Shown: positions 47,729 through 59,856 of the stretch, in pieces
How the letters are laid out: the number at the start of each line of letters is the position of its first letter
How positions within the stretch are numbered: the first letter of the stretch is position 1
Assembly (NCBI GenBank): GCA_027886185.1
Contig: WOAB01000619.1
Coordinates: 3,410,001 to 3,474,000, forward strand
Direction: 5' to 3'
DNA: 64,000 nt
DNA from: Rheum nobile
Taxonomy: Eukaryota; Streptophyta; Magnoliopsida; Caryophyllales; Polygonaceae
Made by a program: the position numbers and the translations under genes
The notes under the pieces: model-generated
The model's database searches: none
Seen by the model: the letters and a program-made list of their open reading frames with translations, nothing else
Told to the model about the DNA's origin: nothing

Positions 47729-50488
47729 TGTGTGCATCAACTTCAGTTGTTGGTAGTTGTGACTTGTCTCATGAGAATAGTGTTCAGAGTGTTGATGTCA
47801 CTAGAACCGAGGAGCCTGATGTTAATGACTATTATGAAGTTCAGTTTTCTCGAGATGGAATGACTTATTTTTCCCCGTTTGCCCGGATGATAAGAAACCT
47901 GTGGTTGGGATGAACTTTAGGACATTAGAGGACAACATTTTTCTTTTTACAAGAAATACGCGTTTGCTTGTGGTTTTGATGTTCGAAATGGAAATATCCG
48001 TTTTAACGAAGTAGACAAACAACTTGTTGTGTCCAAATATCTGTTGTGTATTAGGGAAAGGTATAAGCATGGAAATCAAAATACTGGGCAACGAACAAGG
48101 GTCTCCAATAGAGCTGGTTGTAAGGTTAGATTAATGCTACGCTTTGTTGGCAGTGTTGGTTACACAGTTTATGGTTTTGAAGTGCGCCATACACACAATC
48201 TTGTAATGGAAAGTCACCGCCAGTTCATGAAGACAATTAGAAAGCTTGATGCATGCCACAAGAAGTTTGTTTTGGATTGTTCGAAAGCAAACATTGGCCC
48301 AATAACTTGTTATCGGCTTTTCAAGGAGATTGTGGGTGGGTATGCAAATGTTGCGCTTCTTCTACTGATTTTAAGAACCACATAAGAGATATGTTGGCCT
48401 ACTTTGATGGTTTGATGTGCAAACGATTATCAATCGATTTTTGAAAAAAGGAGCTTTCTGTTGTATTTTGTTTCGATTATGATGTGGATTCTACCGATCG
48501 TTTGAAACTCCTATTTTGGTGTGATCTGATATGTCTCAAGAATTTCTCCTATATTGGTGAGGTTGTGTCGTTTGATGCAACGTACCGGACCAACAAGTAT
48601 TCATATGTTTATAGCTTCATTTCTACGTTCCCAACGTTTGTTGTTCTCACTTATGAACCTTACCATTTTTATAAATGAACATAATGGCCCTATATGTGAA
48701 CATATTACTTATATATGTGAACCTTACTACAAGTACAACTTGGTATTTGTTCCTTTCACTGGTTTGCGCCACCATAAGAGGTGTGTGACTTTTGGTGTTG
48801 GGATGATATTCAATGAAGATCTGGGATCCTATGTGTGGTTTCTCGAGAATTTTAAGAAGGCAATGGGGCATGATCCGAAGATCATTGTTACTGACCAAGA
48901 TGCTTCAATGAAGTCTGCCATTGAGGACGTGTTTTCTCAATCTCTCCATCGTCTTTGCATGTGGCATATCATGCAGAAAGTGCCAGGCAAGGTAAAACAT
49001 GATGTCATGGTTGGAGATGAGTTTAGGATTAAGTTAAACAGTATTGTGTGGAGCCATGACTTAGATCCGGCTGAGTTCGAATCAAAGTGGTTGGCGTTGT
49101 TCAATGAATACACCTTCCATAATAAGCGGTGGTTTGATGATATGTCTGCCCTTCATCATTATTTGATCCCAACATATTTTAGAGATATTATGCTTGGTGG
49201 GATATTGAGGACTTGATGTGACCATGGGCCCCATCAAGGCTAGAGACTCATCACACGGCCCCAAGCTAGCTCCCAAGGCCAGCGTGTGCCACCCGACGGC
49301 ACTCAAGAGGGGATTTCTTCACTGGTGCGAGCCAACTTCATCTCCACTCGGCACACCTGGTGCCAAACTTCAAGATTTGCCACATGAGGAGGTGTGGCCA
49401 AGTTTCATGTCAGTTGGAGGAGAATGGCTCGGTGATGGCCATGGCATTCCCCCGACGTCGGGCACCCGATTAGGGTTTTCAGCTTTGCCCAGGCCAACCA
49501 CCAAACTTCCCCACTCTCTAGCTTCGATCTTGACTTCACTTCAAGAACCGACGTACAAGGATCCGAGGGGACACATCAGGACTACTTCCATTTCAGAGGC
49601 TGTGAACAACTACCCCGGGCACTTCACAAATACGTATTATAGGCTTGTGGAGTTGACAATCACTTTGAAGCTGCTTTGGATAGTCAAAGGCACACTCAAG
49701 CAAAGCTCAATCATGACTGTGAAACTATGGTACCTGAATTAAACACTTCGTTGAATTTGGAAAAGCATGCTTCAAAGGAATATACTTTGTCTGTTTTCCA
49801 CGAGGTTCAAAAACAGATATGCGTTGCTTACTAATCTTGTTGTATTGTTCATATGAGTCAAGAGAGTGAGATTACAATTTACAGTATACAAGAGGGGGAC
49901 CTTATGTACCGACACTTGGAAGATGGAGTTATTTATAGCTGCCGAATGTTCCAACGAATTGGCTTGCCATGTCATCATATGTTTGTAGTGTTTAAGAACC
50001 TTGGTGTGGATGAGATTCCAAGGAAGTATGTGCTAACCCGTTGGACCAAGGAAGCTACGATCAGCCCAATATTCAATATTGATGGCATTGTGGTTGATCA
50101 ATGTGCTTCAATGGTAGAAAAGGAAGTTATGAAGAGCGAGTTGATTTCAGATTTCTACTGTTGGCTGGGTTTGTTAGAAGACAATTCTGATCGTTTGAAA
50201 CAATTTTCACTCCTTTTGAAGGAGCAAAAGGAAATGCTATCAAACTGTAGTGTTGATAATCATAATGGAAAAACATCAATTTTGAAGAGTGCTGAGGCAT
50301 TGGCTGGAACAAGTATAGCTACTGAAGTCAGTGTATTCCCCCCGGAGCAAGCTAAAAATAAAGGGAATGGCAAGCGTATCAAGTCTTCTAGGGAGATCTC
50401 AATTGCGGCGAAAATGCTTCCAAAAAGGTGATGTGGTAAATGCATAAAATATACCACACACAACAGTCGCACCTGTAACGAGGGTTGA
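47729..50488 (+). pseudogene. FAR1/FRS-type MULE transposase, broken
   Basis: Exon starts at 47729 after acceptor GTATTTCAG. FAR1 DNA-binding domain at about 47940-48210 (YAFACGFDVRNG, NRAGCKVRLMLRF, YTVYGFEVRHTHN) is spread over two frames. DDE transposase: VVSFDATYRTNK (first Asp) at 48565, VPFTGLRHHKRC at 48750, IVTDQDASMK (second Asp) at 48885, LHRLCMWHIMQK at 48950. A SWIM-like zinc finger (SCRMFQRIGLPCHHM) is at about 49940 and a C-terminal knuckle CGKC...HNSRTC at 50432-50480. Breaks: frameshifts near 47883 and 48345, TGA 48442, a 136-bp motif-rich insert or intron (48598-48733), a 365-bp solo LTR (49214-49578), frameshifts near 49650-49830, and TGA 50429-50431 just before the knuckle. 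The final stop is 50486-50488. Confidence 0.85.
49214..49578 (+). mobile_element. 365-bp solo LTR in the FAR1 exon
   Basis: Begins TGATGTGACCATGG, ends GGACACATCA, with the 5-bp target duplication GGACT at 49209-49213 and 49579-49583. The start matches the TGATGTGA of elements A, B and C, so it is a short CRM-related LTR. Removing it rejoins the transposase frame. Confidence 0.85.
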
Positions 50489-51010
50489 GAGTCATTCTAT
50501 TTTATATGATAGTTTTGTGTTTTGCATATATTATGTCTTTTGTTTTTTACACTTGATTTTCTATTTGTTATTAGAGAACCATACATATTTCTGATATCAA
50601 CTTTAATTCTCGCAGTTTTTAATTTGTCATTACATATGAACATTAGTACTTTTTAAATGAACTTGTGCAGTAAACATATGAACCTGATATTATAAAGTTA
50701 TTCTAAGTCCTAATACGCATTTTTCTATTTTCATGTGAACATGTATGGTCAATATGTGAACCTAATCTATTAATACGTGAACCTTAATAGATAATATGTG
50801 ATCCATAACATCACTTGTATAACAGCTGAAAATTAGCATACAAGTATGCAATCTGTCATAGTATCTATATACCCCATTATACCACTATTGTTCACAAATT
50901 ACCAAAGGCATAATACTACTTTCAGCCACAAAATACATGCTAGTTCCCAAAGTATTTGAATCCGTAGTCCAACAATCCAACAAAATAACATAACCCAATG
51001 TAGCTAACTA
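50489..51010. repeat. Intergenic region between convergent genes, TATGAAC-rich
   Basis: Six or more TATGAAC, ATGTGAAC or ACGTGAACC motifs at 50636-50775 in one orientation. Contains the 3' ends of both convergent genes; no other gene. Confidence 0.7.
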
Positions 51011-52319
51011 TTACATTCCAGACACTAATAGCTTCATCGGCTTCCCAACCTTCTTCTTGTATGTCATTAACTTATCCACCAACATGGGCTTCACTTCATT
51101 CAGATCCGATATGGCAATCTTGTGTAGATACTTGACCCTCAAAGAAATTATAGACTTCTTGTAGTTTCCAACATCCATTTCATCCTCCCATCCTTGAAGT
51201 CATGCACCCATGTATGTTTCCATATGCCGCATGGTATACATGCTAGAAGCTACCTTGTTCGTTGCATCACCCCATGGTATATCGACAACACGTGGTTGGA
51301 TTTTGTCAAATTCTATTGCCTTGTTCTTCCTATGCATTCTCCTTATATCTAGATAGTGAATAACGAGCTTCCTCTGAAAATAGGTTAAATATGAACGTTA
51401 GTTTACTATATATGAACTTCTATGCATAAAAAATGAAATTTGCACAAAACAGTATTGTAGTGCTTACTATGATCTCTGGTGTATCCCCATATCTCTCTTC
51501 CATTGTGGAATAACTAACCAACATGTCCAGAATCTCTATAGCATGGTATTTTAGATTAAAGGACAAAAGGATGTAGTGACCATCATCAAAGAGCTCCGGG
51601 ACCAAAATCTGTTAGAAAAAACAATGACCTTATGTTAGTTTTTCCTTCCCTAGTGCAAATAACAAAAGATGTATTATTTTTTTGATTTATTACCATTTCA
51701 ATATGTTTTCTCTCTCTCCCATCAACAAGGCTCACAACATCATTCAACATGGCAATAAACGTGAGTTTTTCATTGTCATGGTCCTCAACCTGTTTTACAT
51801 GTGTTTTCTCAAGTGAATTCTATTAAGCATGATATATTGATAAACATGTAATAAATTGGAAAGTACTTACTCGTCTAAACACCTTTGTAATTAACCTGCA
51901 TGGGTTGTCACCACTTTTTTCTGTCTCCCCCTTGTTGAGAAGCAAACTCCATATGTCAATCACACATGGATCAAGCATAGTGTCCAGGCTCATCATCTTG
52001 CTTTTGCTTGCTTTCCACTGCTGGTGTTTGATCTTCGTCTCTATACCACTGAAAACCAAATGAGGAATCAAGATTGAGTATATATGTGACCTATCAGAAA
52101 ACCGTAATAAAAACAGAAATAACACAAACTAAAACTTACTCCCAACCCCAAAATTAGTGAATACAAATGCCCATAGAAGTTTTTCTTCCTCAGTTTTAGT
52201 ATGCAATATTGTAACCGTTCTTTTGAGATATGGGCTCCTTAATGAGTCGCAATGTCTTGTTGCTCTTTTTGGATGGGTGTTATCCATCTGTTGCTCTTCT
52301 ACTATCACCTTTCTTTTTT

Positions 52320-52600
52320 CGTTTTTCTATGTGATTCATAATTTCACAAAATTCATTTTGAACCTCAGGTTAATACATGAACATTTATATACAAAATATG
52401 AACATATAAGGCTAGGTTAATACAAATTAAGATTTATAAACAATTATGAAGATATAAGGAAAATATATGAACAGTGAAGTACTAGAAATGAACATCAATC
52501 AATTATTAAACATGAACACACACAAACCAATTTTATAACCCAAGTTTACATCTGTCAAATTTATTGAATCATGATTTTGAAACATGAACATTGTGTGCTA
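52320..52600. repeat. TATGAAC motif cluster (intron of Ulp1-like gene)
   Basis: Seven ATGAACA-type motifs in 280 bp (for example at 52376, 52397, 52454, 52485, 52510, 52582), all in the same orientation. Confidence 0.75.
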
Positions 52601-53388
52601 GGCTAATCATAATACCTTTTGCTCTTGATCTTGTAGCATTGAAGGTTTAGACTGTAACACCCCCAAATTTAACCCCATTTGAAAGTGTTACTGCCGATGA
52701 CCCCGGGCGTAAACCCCGAAGTCACCCCAGGCTTTTCCGACGTCATAACTGACTTAAAACACAGTTACAATACTAAAATTGTAACTTTTATTAAACCACA
52801 TGGTCGCGGAATTTCACGATTCCTAAAACGACCCAATTTCATCAGAAATACAAAAATATCAGAATTTACAACGGAAGACTTATAAACAAAATACAAAATA
52901 GCACAGCGGAAATCGTTTTAAACACAAAGCGACAAGACAAGTTGTCGAAACAAAACACCGTTCATATTCATAGTCGCTCTAGCCTTCTCTGAACAGCAAC
53001 ATATCTGCATGTGCCGAAACGGACGGACGACACCCCCATGACGTTACCAATAAATAAAATACAAGCGTTAGTCTAATAAATAGACTAAGCAAAGGCTCAT
53101 GGCATACAATTCACACAAACACATCACAAACAGTTCCACATATCACAAATCACATCACAATCTCAAGTCACATGATTACAGTATATCTTTTATATTAGCG
53201 TTGATTCTAGCAGAAATACAACCTAATATAATATCAAATTTCAATTATCTCAAATTAATTAAAAACCACTTGCCAACGTTCATTAATTAGGTGCGACAAG
53301 CACTTATCTGTATTAAATGACCGCACACACACATATCACGTTATAAACTTTTAACTGGACCTCACAGGATCCAATTCTCTAACTATCG

Positions 53389-53640
53389 CATTGGGTCTTA
53401 ATTGCCCTTATAAAGAATGAACCTCACAGAGTCCAAACTTTCACTATCGCATTGGGTTTTGATTGCCCTTATAAAGAATGAACCTCACAGAGTCCAAACT
53501 TTCACTATCGCATTGGGTCTTGATTGCCCTTATAAAGAATGAACCTCGCAGAGTCCAAACTTTCACTATCGCATTGGGTCTTGATTGCCCTTATAAAGAA
53601 TGAACCTCACAGAGTCCAAACTTTCTACTATCGCATTGGG
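53389..53640. repeat. 61-bp tandem array, four units (3' LTR of D)
   Basis: ATTGCCCTTATAAAGAATGA recurs in 61-bp steps (53401, 53462, 53523, 53584). The same array is at 57765-58015 in the other LTR. Confidence 0.9.
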
Positions 53641-54233
53641 TTTTTAATTACCCTTAACAGTTATAAAGAAACGCCCATGGAACACACCGGATCCAGGCGC
53701 TCCTACGAATACTCGTGCTAACTAACAGTTAAACACGCAAACACATCACACAGAGAACCATCACGGCTCAACCTGAACAACTATCACCCTAGATTTAATA
53801 ATCTAAGCCACACACAATAAATCATATCAAGGACCCTTACGGCCTTCACCTGCACAAATCTAGAATAGACTAGCGTCGGTTCTAGCAAAATATACAACCT
53901 AGTATAATATATTCTTTTAAACACATAACGTTATCAAAACAATTCCCAACATAATTAACAACAAAACAATTGATAATTAATGAAACTTGATTAAGCAAGA
54001 GCGAACTGCCACTTGCCTAAATCCGCAGAAGCTTAAGCAAAGCTTAGAGACAACGGGCTCTTGGATCTGAAACTGGAGCAAATCTTGGATAATAAATCCC
54101 TAAGAAATGGCCCATAGCAAGACCCTAAGTTAGATTCAATATACTTATATATGAATCTAAAAGAATACAAGAAGAAATCAAAGGAAACGAGCAAAGCCCA
54201 AAGCCAAACCACAAAACACACAACTCGGACACA

Positions 54234-54735
54234 ATACCGCGATCGCGGCAGGTCGCGGTCGGTCGCGGTTTTGTGCTGTGACAGTGGCTAGCTCGCGAGA
54301 CGACAATGGAGAATTTCTTACCCAAACCGATTTGTTTGCCTTCGATTTGTCTATGGTTCGATCTCTCAACACCACAAAGCTTCACACAACACTCAAGAGC
54401 ACCTTCTAACACTCAAGGGACCTCTCGAATCGAGCTCACAACTGCTCAACAATGGAGGAAAAATAGAGGAGAAAAGGAGGAAGAAGAAGAGAGCTTAAGC
54501 TTCGGTCTTCACCTCCTTTTATAGCCCAATCCGAGTCTCCATCAAGGGAACAAGTCGGGGACAAGGGGACACAAGCCAAGCCAGCTGGATCGAGCCACTT
54601 GCCTGCCCCAAAAACAGAGAAAAAATCAGAGTGCTACAGTAACCGCCTTCGAGGAAGACGACACTGCTCAGCAAAAGGCATTACCGCGATCGCGGCCGAT
54701 CGCGGTGAGTCGCGGTTCATCGCGGTCAATCGCGG
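54234..54735. repeat. CGCGGT/CCGCGATCGCGG palindrome cluster in D LTR
   Basis: CCGCGATCGCGG at about 54237 and 54683, with nearby GGTCGCGGT units. The copy in the other LTR is at 58613 and 59061. Confidence 0.85.
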
Positions 54736-55315
54736 TTTCTGGCCGACTTCATTTATTCTTATCCGAACTTGGTTTGGATTAAATTTCTTAACTCCGGGTT
54801 AAATATATTCGTACTTTAACGATATATTAATCCCGAAAACACCTCAACTGTATTATATAATGCTCGAAAAGTTCTACAGAGCTTAGATCCCTCTTCAGAA
54901 GGTCCGAGACTCACTGAATTAAATCCGTCTAGCAATTCGGGCATAAGAAAAATGTAAAAATAATTCAAAATACCCTTAAAAATTACGGGGTGTTACATTA
55001 CTACCCCCTTATTTTAAGTTTCGACCCCGAAACTTGCATTATCAAGGCCGACAACAAGTAGGGAAAGTATCTAAGTACACCCGTCTCAGTCTCCCAAGTA
55101 ACCTCTTCGGTTTCTAACTTGGAGCACAAAACTTGTACCAAAGGTACACCCTTGCTACACAACTGTTTGGCTTCAACCAAATATTTATATTAGCAAGAAT
55201 ATTTACAACAAAAGGTTTACAACCTTGCTGCATACTTAAACTTACTAACACAATTATCCATAACAAAAGACTGGGTAACACCCAAATTTACAACCTACAA
55301 CAAAAGTAGAAAGCT

Positions 55316-56665
55316 TTAAGCAAATGGAAAATCAGATCCATCCGCCTCACGCATCACGTAAAGGCGTTGACCTTGACTTCCAGAAGCTACTGGGGCCTTC
55401 CTTTTATTCTGTGCAGTGGTCTGCATCGAAGGACTCGGAGCCTCAACCGGTTTATACTCAAGCCGGTTGTTCTGATTAGCAGACCTTTGCTGCGACTCCG
55501 TTCCTTTCTGCTCTCCCTGACGACAGAACTTTTGCATGTGACCTTCCTTTCCACAGCCAAAGCATAAACTCTTCTTACTCTGACAATCAAAATTCCTGTG
55601 CCCAAAAGCACCACAATTGAAACACTGATATGGTCTGTTGCTCCAATCTGAGCCCCTGGCAGAGCCAAAATGAGTTGTCTCGGTCTTAGCACGACCAGAC
55701 TTCTCAAACTTAGTAGGCGATGCCGGTCGTTTAAATGAACCAGCTTGGCAATCCTGCTGCCCACCTTTTTCCTTAACCTGCTTCTTCCGCTTACGGGCAG
55801 ACTCCTCCAGAGTTGCCTCCAACTTGTAGGCTGCATCCACGTACTGCTCCAGAGTAGAGCATGAGTGGTGCACCATCCATGGCTTAATATCTGGGCTCAT
55901 CCATTCATGAAAGTACCAGATCTTCTGAGCCTCACTGATTATCTGCGGTTCTGCATACTGTAGCAAATGATTGAACTTAGTGGCGAGCTCTGTCACCTTT
56001 AATCCTTTTGTCTTTGGATATAAAAACTCTTTATGCTTCTCCTCCCTCATAGCTCGAGAGAAGAAACGGTCCGTCATCTTGGTCTTAAACATTGACCAGG
56101 TCAATACCGGGCTATCAGCTAAGCCGGTACTCTCCCACCATTCATTGGCTTCTTCCTTCAGCTGAAGAGAGGCTATTTGCACTTTCTCTGCCTCGGTGCA
56201 ATCCACGTTGCGGAACAACCGCTCCATATGGGAAAACCAATGAGCAGCTCTAACTGGCTCTCCTTTTCCATCATAATGGTCAGGTCTCAAAGAGTTAATG
56301 GTCTTCAACACTCGACCATAATCACCTCTCTTCTTGACCGCCTCATCTTGGTGTACATAAACAGCTGGCTCCTCAAATCTAGGAACCATTGGGGGAGTTG
56401 GCACAGCTTGTGCATGTGGTGCGGCAGGTTGCCTAGCCTCGGCGAGTACTTGCATCATTATCTCCCGAATAGCTGCAACAGCTGCTGCATCAAAAACCAT
56501 TGGAGCGTTGGCCGAAGCTTGGCCATTGCCTCTAGGGTTATTCTGTGACATTGACTCGTGTTCTCCTACACGGTTCAGGTCGTCCCTTATGATTGGCCTT
56601 GGATTGCTTGGCCCAGCACCATCGCGTATAGTATTCCTTGTATTCACCATCTGTTTACCGATCAA
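55316..56665 (-). CDS. Element D Gag polyprotein
   Basis: An uninterrupted frame of 449 codons on the element strand. N-terminal Asn/Pro-rich region, then Retrotrans_gag capsid domain (residues about 125-235): INSLRPDHYDGKGEPV, AAHWFSHMERLF, ANEWWESTG. Two CCHC zinc knuckles near residues 350-395, CFNCGAFGHRNFDC and CFGCGKEGHMQKFC. It would assemble particles and bind RNA. There is no protease or pol, so movement would need enzymes in trans. Being open and between near-identical LTRs, it may still be translated. Start: first Met of the frame at 56665; a Met at residue 6 is an alternative. Confidence 0.92.
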   Translation of the reverse strand: MIGKQMVNTRNTIRDGAGPSNPRPIIRDDLNRVGEHESMSQNNPRGNGQASANAPMVFDAAAVAAIREIMMQVLAEARQPAAPHAQAVPTPPMVPRFEEPAVYVHQDEAVKKRGDYGRVLKTINSLRPDHYDGKGEPVRAAHWFSHMERLFRNVDCTEAEKVQIASLQLKEEANEWWESTGLADSPVLTWSMFKTKMTDRFFSRAMREEKHKEFLYPKTKGLKVTELATKFNHLLQYAEPQIISEAQKIWYFHEWMSPDIKPWMVHHSCSTLEQYVDAAYKLEATLEESARKRKKQVKEKGGQQDCQAGSFKRPASPTKFEKSGRAKTETTHFGSARGSDWSNRPYQCFNCGAFGHRNFDCQSKKSLCFGCGKEGHMQKFCRQGEQKGTESQQRSANQNNRLEYKPVEAPSPSMQTTAQNKRKAPVASGSQGQRLYVMREADGSDFPFA

Positions 56666-57012
56666 ATCCCAAGTATTAATATCTTTTCCATAATACTTAT
56701 CATGATAAAGTCACTTGGAATAGATCAACTTGGTAACGTTCCTAGGTGAATACCAAACTGAAATACTTAGGTTCTACAACCTCAAATCCTGACAAGAGAA
56801 CTGAAAACTCAAGTCTAACTGGAGATGGCAAAAACCACCTCGACTCCTTTCGAGTCCTTCAGAAGAGAACAGAACGCCCCCTCAACTACGGGTGACAAAC
56901 AGAGAGTCTTAGTCTTTCTAGACACAGAAGCAACTTCCATGTCAGACTGTAGAAGGCACGACTATGAACGGCTTTTTATTTGAAAAATTCAGAGCTCTTG
57001 GAAAACATTTTA

Positions 57013-57024
57013 GCTCTGATACCA
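57013..57024 (-). other. Element D primer-binding site
   Basis: Minus strand TGGTATCAGAGC, four bases from the LTR end at 57029; initiator-Met tRNA type. Confidence 0.95.
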
Positions 57025-57028
57025 TTTC

Positions 57029-59375
57029 TGTAACACCCCCAAATTTAACCCCATTTGAAAGTGTTACTGCCGATGACCCCGGGCGTAAACCCCGAAGTCA
57101 CCCCAGGCTTTTCCGACGTCATAACTGACTTAAAACACAGTTACAATACTAAAATCGTAACTTTTTTTAAACCACATGGTCGCGGAATTTCACGATTCCT
57201 AAAACGACCCAATTTCATCAGAAATACAAAAATATCAGAATTTACAACGGAAGACTTATAAACAAAATACAAAATAGCACAGCGGAAATCGTTTTAAACA
57301 CAAAGCGACAAGACAAGTTGTCGAAACAAAACACCGTTCATATTCATAGTCGCTCTAGCCTTCTCTGAACAGCAACATATCTGCATGTGCCGAAACGGAC
57401 GGACGACACCCCCATGACGTTACCAATAAATAAAATACAAGCGTTAGTCTAATAAATAGACTAAGCAAAGGCTCATGGCATACAATTCACACAAACACAT
57501 CACAAACAGTTCCACATATCACAAATCACATCACAATCTCAAGTCACATGATTACAGTATATCTTTTATATTAGCGTTGATTCTAGCAGAAATACAACCT
57601 AATATAATATCAAATTTCAATTATCTCAAATTAATTAAAAACCACTTGCCAACGTTCATTAATTAGGTGCGACAAGCACTTATCTGTATTAAATGACCGC
57701 ACACACACATATCACGTTATAAACTTTTAACTGGACCTCACAGGATCCAATTCTCTAACTATCGCATTGGGTCTTAATTGCCCTTATAAAGAATGAACCT
57801 CACAGAGTCCAAACTTTCACTATCGCATTGGGTCTTGATTGCCCTTATAAAGAATGAACCTCACAGAGTCCAAACTTTCACTATCGCATTGGGTCTTGAT
57901 TGCCCTTATAAAGAATGAACCTCGCAGAGTCCAAACTTTCACTATCGCATTGGGTCTTGATTGCCCTTATAAAGAATGAACCTCACAGAGTCCAAACTTT
58001 CTACTATCGCATTGGGTTTTTAATTACCCTTAACAGTTATAAAGAAACGCCCATGGAACACACCGGATCCAGGCGCTCCTACGAATACTCGTGCTAACTA
58101 ACAGTTAAACACGCAAACACATCACACAGAGAACCATCACGGCTCAACCTGAACAACTATCACCCTAGATTTAATAATCTAAGCCACACACAATAAATCA
58201 TATCAAGGACCCTTACGGCCTTCACCTGCACAAATCTAGAATAGACTAGCGTCGGTTCTAGCAAAATATACAACCTAGTATAATATATTCTTTTAAACAC
58301 ATAACGTTATCAAAACAATTCCCAACATAATTAACAACAAAACAATTGATAATTAATGAAACATGATTAAGCAAGAGCGAACCGCCACTTGCCTAAATCC
58401 GCAGAAGCTTAAGCAAAGCTTAAGGACAACGGGCTCCTGGATCTGAAACTGGAGCAAATCTTGGATAATAAATCCCTAAGAAATGGCCCATAGCAAGACC
58501 CTAAGTTAGATTCAATATACTTATATATGAATCTAAAAGAATACAAGAAGAAATCAAAGGAAACGAGCAAAGCCCAAAGCCAAACCACAAAACACACAAC
58601 TCGGACACAATACCGCGATCGCGGCAGGTCGCGGTCGGTCGCGGTTTTGTGCTGTGACAGTGGCTAGCTCGCGAGACGACAATGGAGAATTTCTTACCCA
58701 AACCGATTTGTTTGCCTTCGATTTGTCTATGGTTCGATCTCTCAACACCACAAAGCTTCACACAACACTCAAGAGCACCTTCTAACACTCAAGGGACCTC
58801 TCGAATCGAGCTCACAACTGCTCAACAATGGAGGAAAAACAGAGGAGAAAAGGAGGAAGAAGAAGAGAACTTAAGCTTCGGTCTTCACCTCCTTTTATAG
58901 CCCAATCCGAGTCTCCATCAAGGGAACAAGTCGGGGACAAGGGGACACAAGCCAAGCCAGCTGGATCGAGCCACTTGCCTGCCCCAAAAACAGAGAAAAA
59001 AAATCAGAGTGCTACAGTAACCGCCTTCGAGGAAGACGACACTGCTCAGCAAAAGGCATTACCGCGATCGCGGCCGATCGCGGTGAGTCGCGGTTCATCG
59101 CGGTCAATCGCGGTTTCTGGCCGACTTCATTTATTCTTATCCGAACTTGGTTTGGATTAAATTTCTTAACTCCGGGTTAAATATATTCGTACTTTAACGA
59201 TATATTAATCCCGAAAACACCTCAACTGTATTATATAATGCTCGAAAAATTCTACAGAGCTTAGATCCCTCTTCAGAAGGTCCGAGACTCACTGAATTAA
59301 ATCCGTCTAGCAATTCGGGCATAAGAAAAATGTAAAAATAATTCAAAATACCCTTAAAAATTACGGGGTGTTACA
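57029..59375 (-). repeat. Element D 5' LTR
   Basis: Near-identical to 52653-54997. One visible indel of two A at about 59000 and about ten substitutions. Confidence 0.95.
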
Positions 59376-59856
59376 TAGACGGGCCAATGACCTTGACCTT
59401 TAGCTTTTCCTTTCCTTTCGTTTGTTTCGGATGCTCCTCAACTACCTTATATGTTGGCACTTTAGTTGTGTCTAAGCCAACTTTAGTTGCAGCGCCTTCT
59501 TCTTCGACATGGGGTATCTCAGTTGTAGGCAACACCGGTGGTTCCTCAGCTTTGTGCACTTCCTTCTCTGTCATAGTTGTAGGTAACACTTGATCTAGCT
59601 CAAATGTTTGCACTTCGTTCTCTTGATCAGTTGCGTGCACTTTGTTTTCTAGCTCAGTTGTTCGTAGCACTTCCTCACTGTTTACCATTTCATCCATTGT
59701 ATACTCCATCTCCATGTTAGTATCCATACCAAATTTGTTGTGCGTAAGCACATGCCAAGATCCGTACAGTACAAGACGAAGGGCACCAAGACATTGATTT
59801 GACAACTTCTTGGCGAAACTCTCAAAATAGGACATTTGTTGTGTTTCATTGTGACT

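Larger units (their letters stand above)
52653..54997 (-). repeat. Element D 3' LTR
   Basis: Plus strand begins TGTAACACCCCCAAATTT and ends CGGGGTGTTACA. Includes a 61-bp tandem array (53389-53640) and CCGCGATCGCGG palindromes. Confidence 0.95.
52653..59375 (-). mobile_element. Element D: gag-only LTR retrotransposon (TR-GAG type), minus
   Basis: 6723 bp with the target duplication TAGAC at 52648-52652 and 59376-59380. LTRs 52653-54997 and 57029-59375 (2345 and 2347 bp) differ at only about a dozen positions. Primer site TGGTATCAGAGC on the minus strand at 57013-57024. Polypurine tract AAGGGGGTAGTAA (minus) at 54998-55010. The only gene is gag; the remaining internal sequence is too short for pol. 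The insertion splits an exon of the Ulp1-like gene 37 bp before its donor site. The near-identical LTRs point to a recent insertion. Confidence 0.95.

Noticed and set aside
49218..49742. 174-codon open frame
   Set aside because: Chimeric: starts in the 365-bp solo LTR and reads into the FAR1 exon in the wrong frame.
52157..52420. 87-codon plus-strand frame
   Set aside because: Antisense shadow of a minus-strand exon of the Ulp1-like gene.
53389..53640. Regularly spaced repeats that could suggest a CRISPR array
   Set aside because: Head-to-tail 61-bp tandem units without unique spacers, inside an LTR of a plant element.
54125..54412. 95-codon frame in each D LTR (also 58501-58788)
   Set aside because: No family match. 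Its presence in both copies is explained by LTR identity, not by selection.
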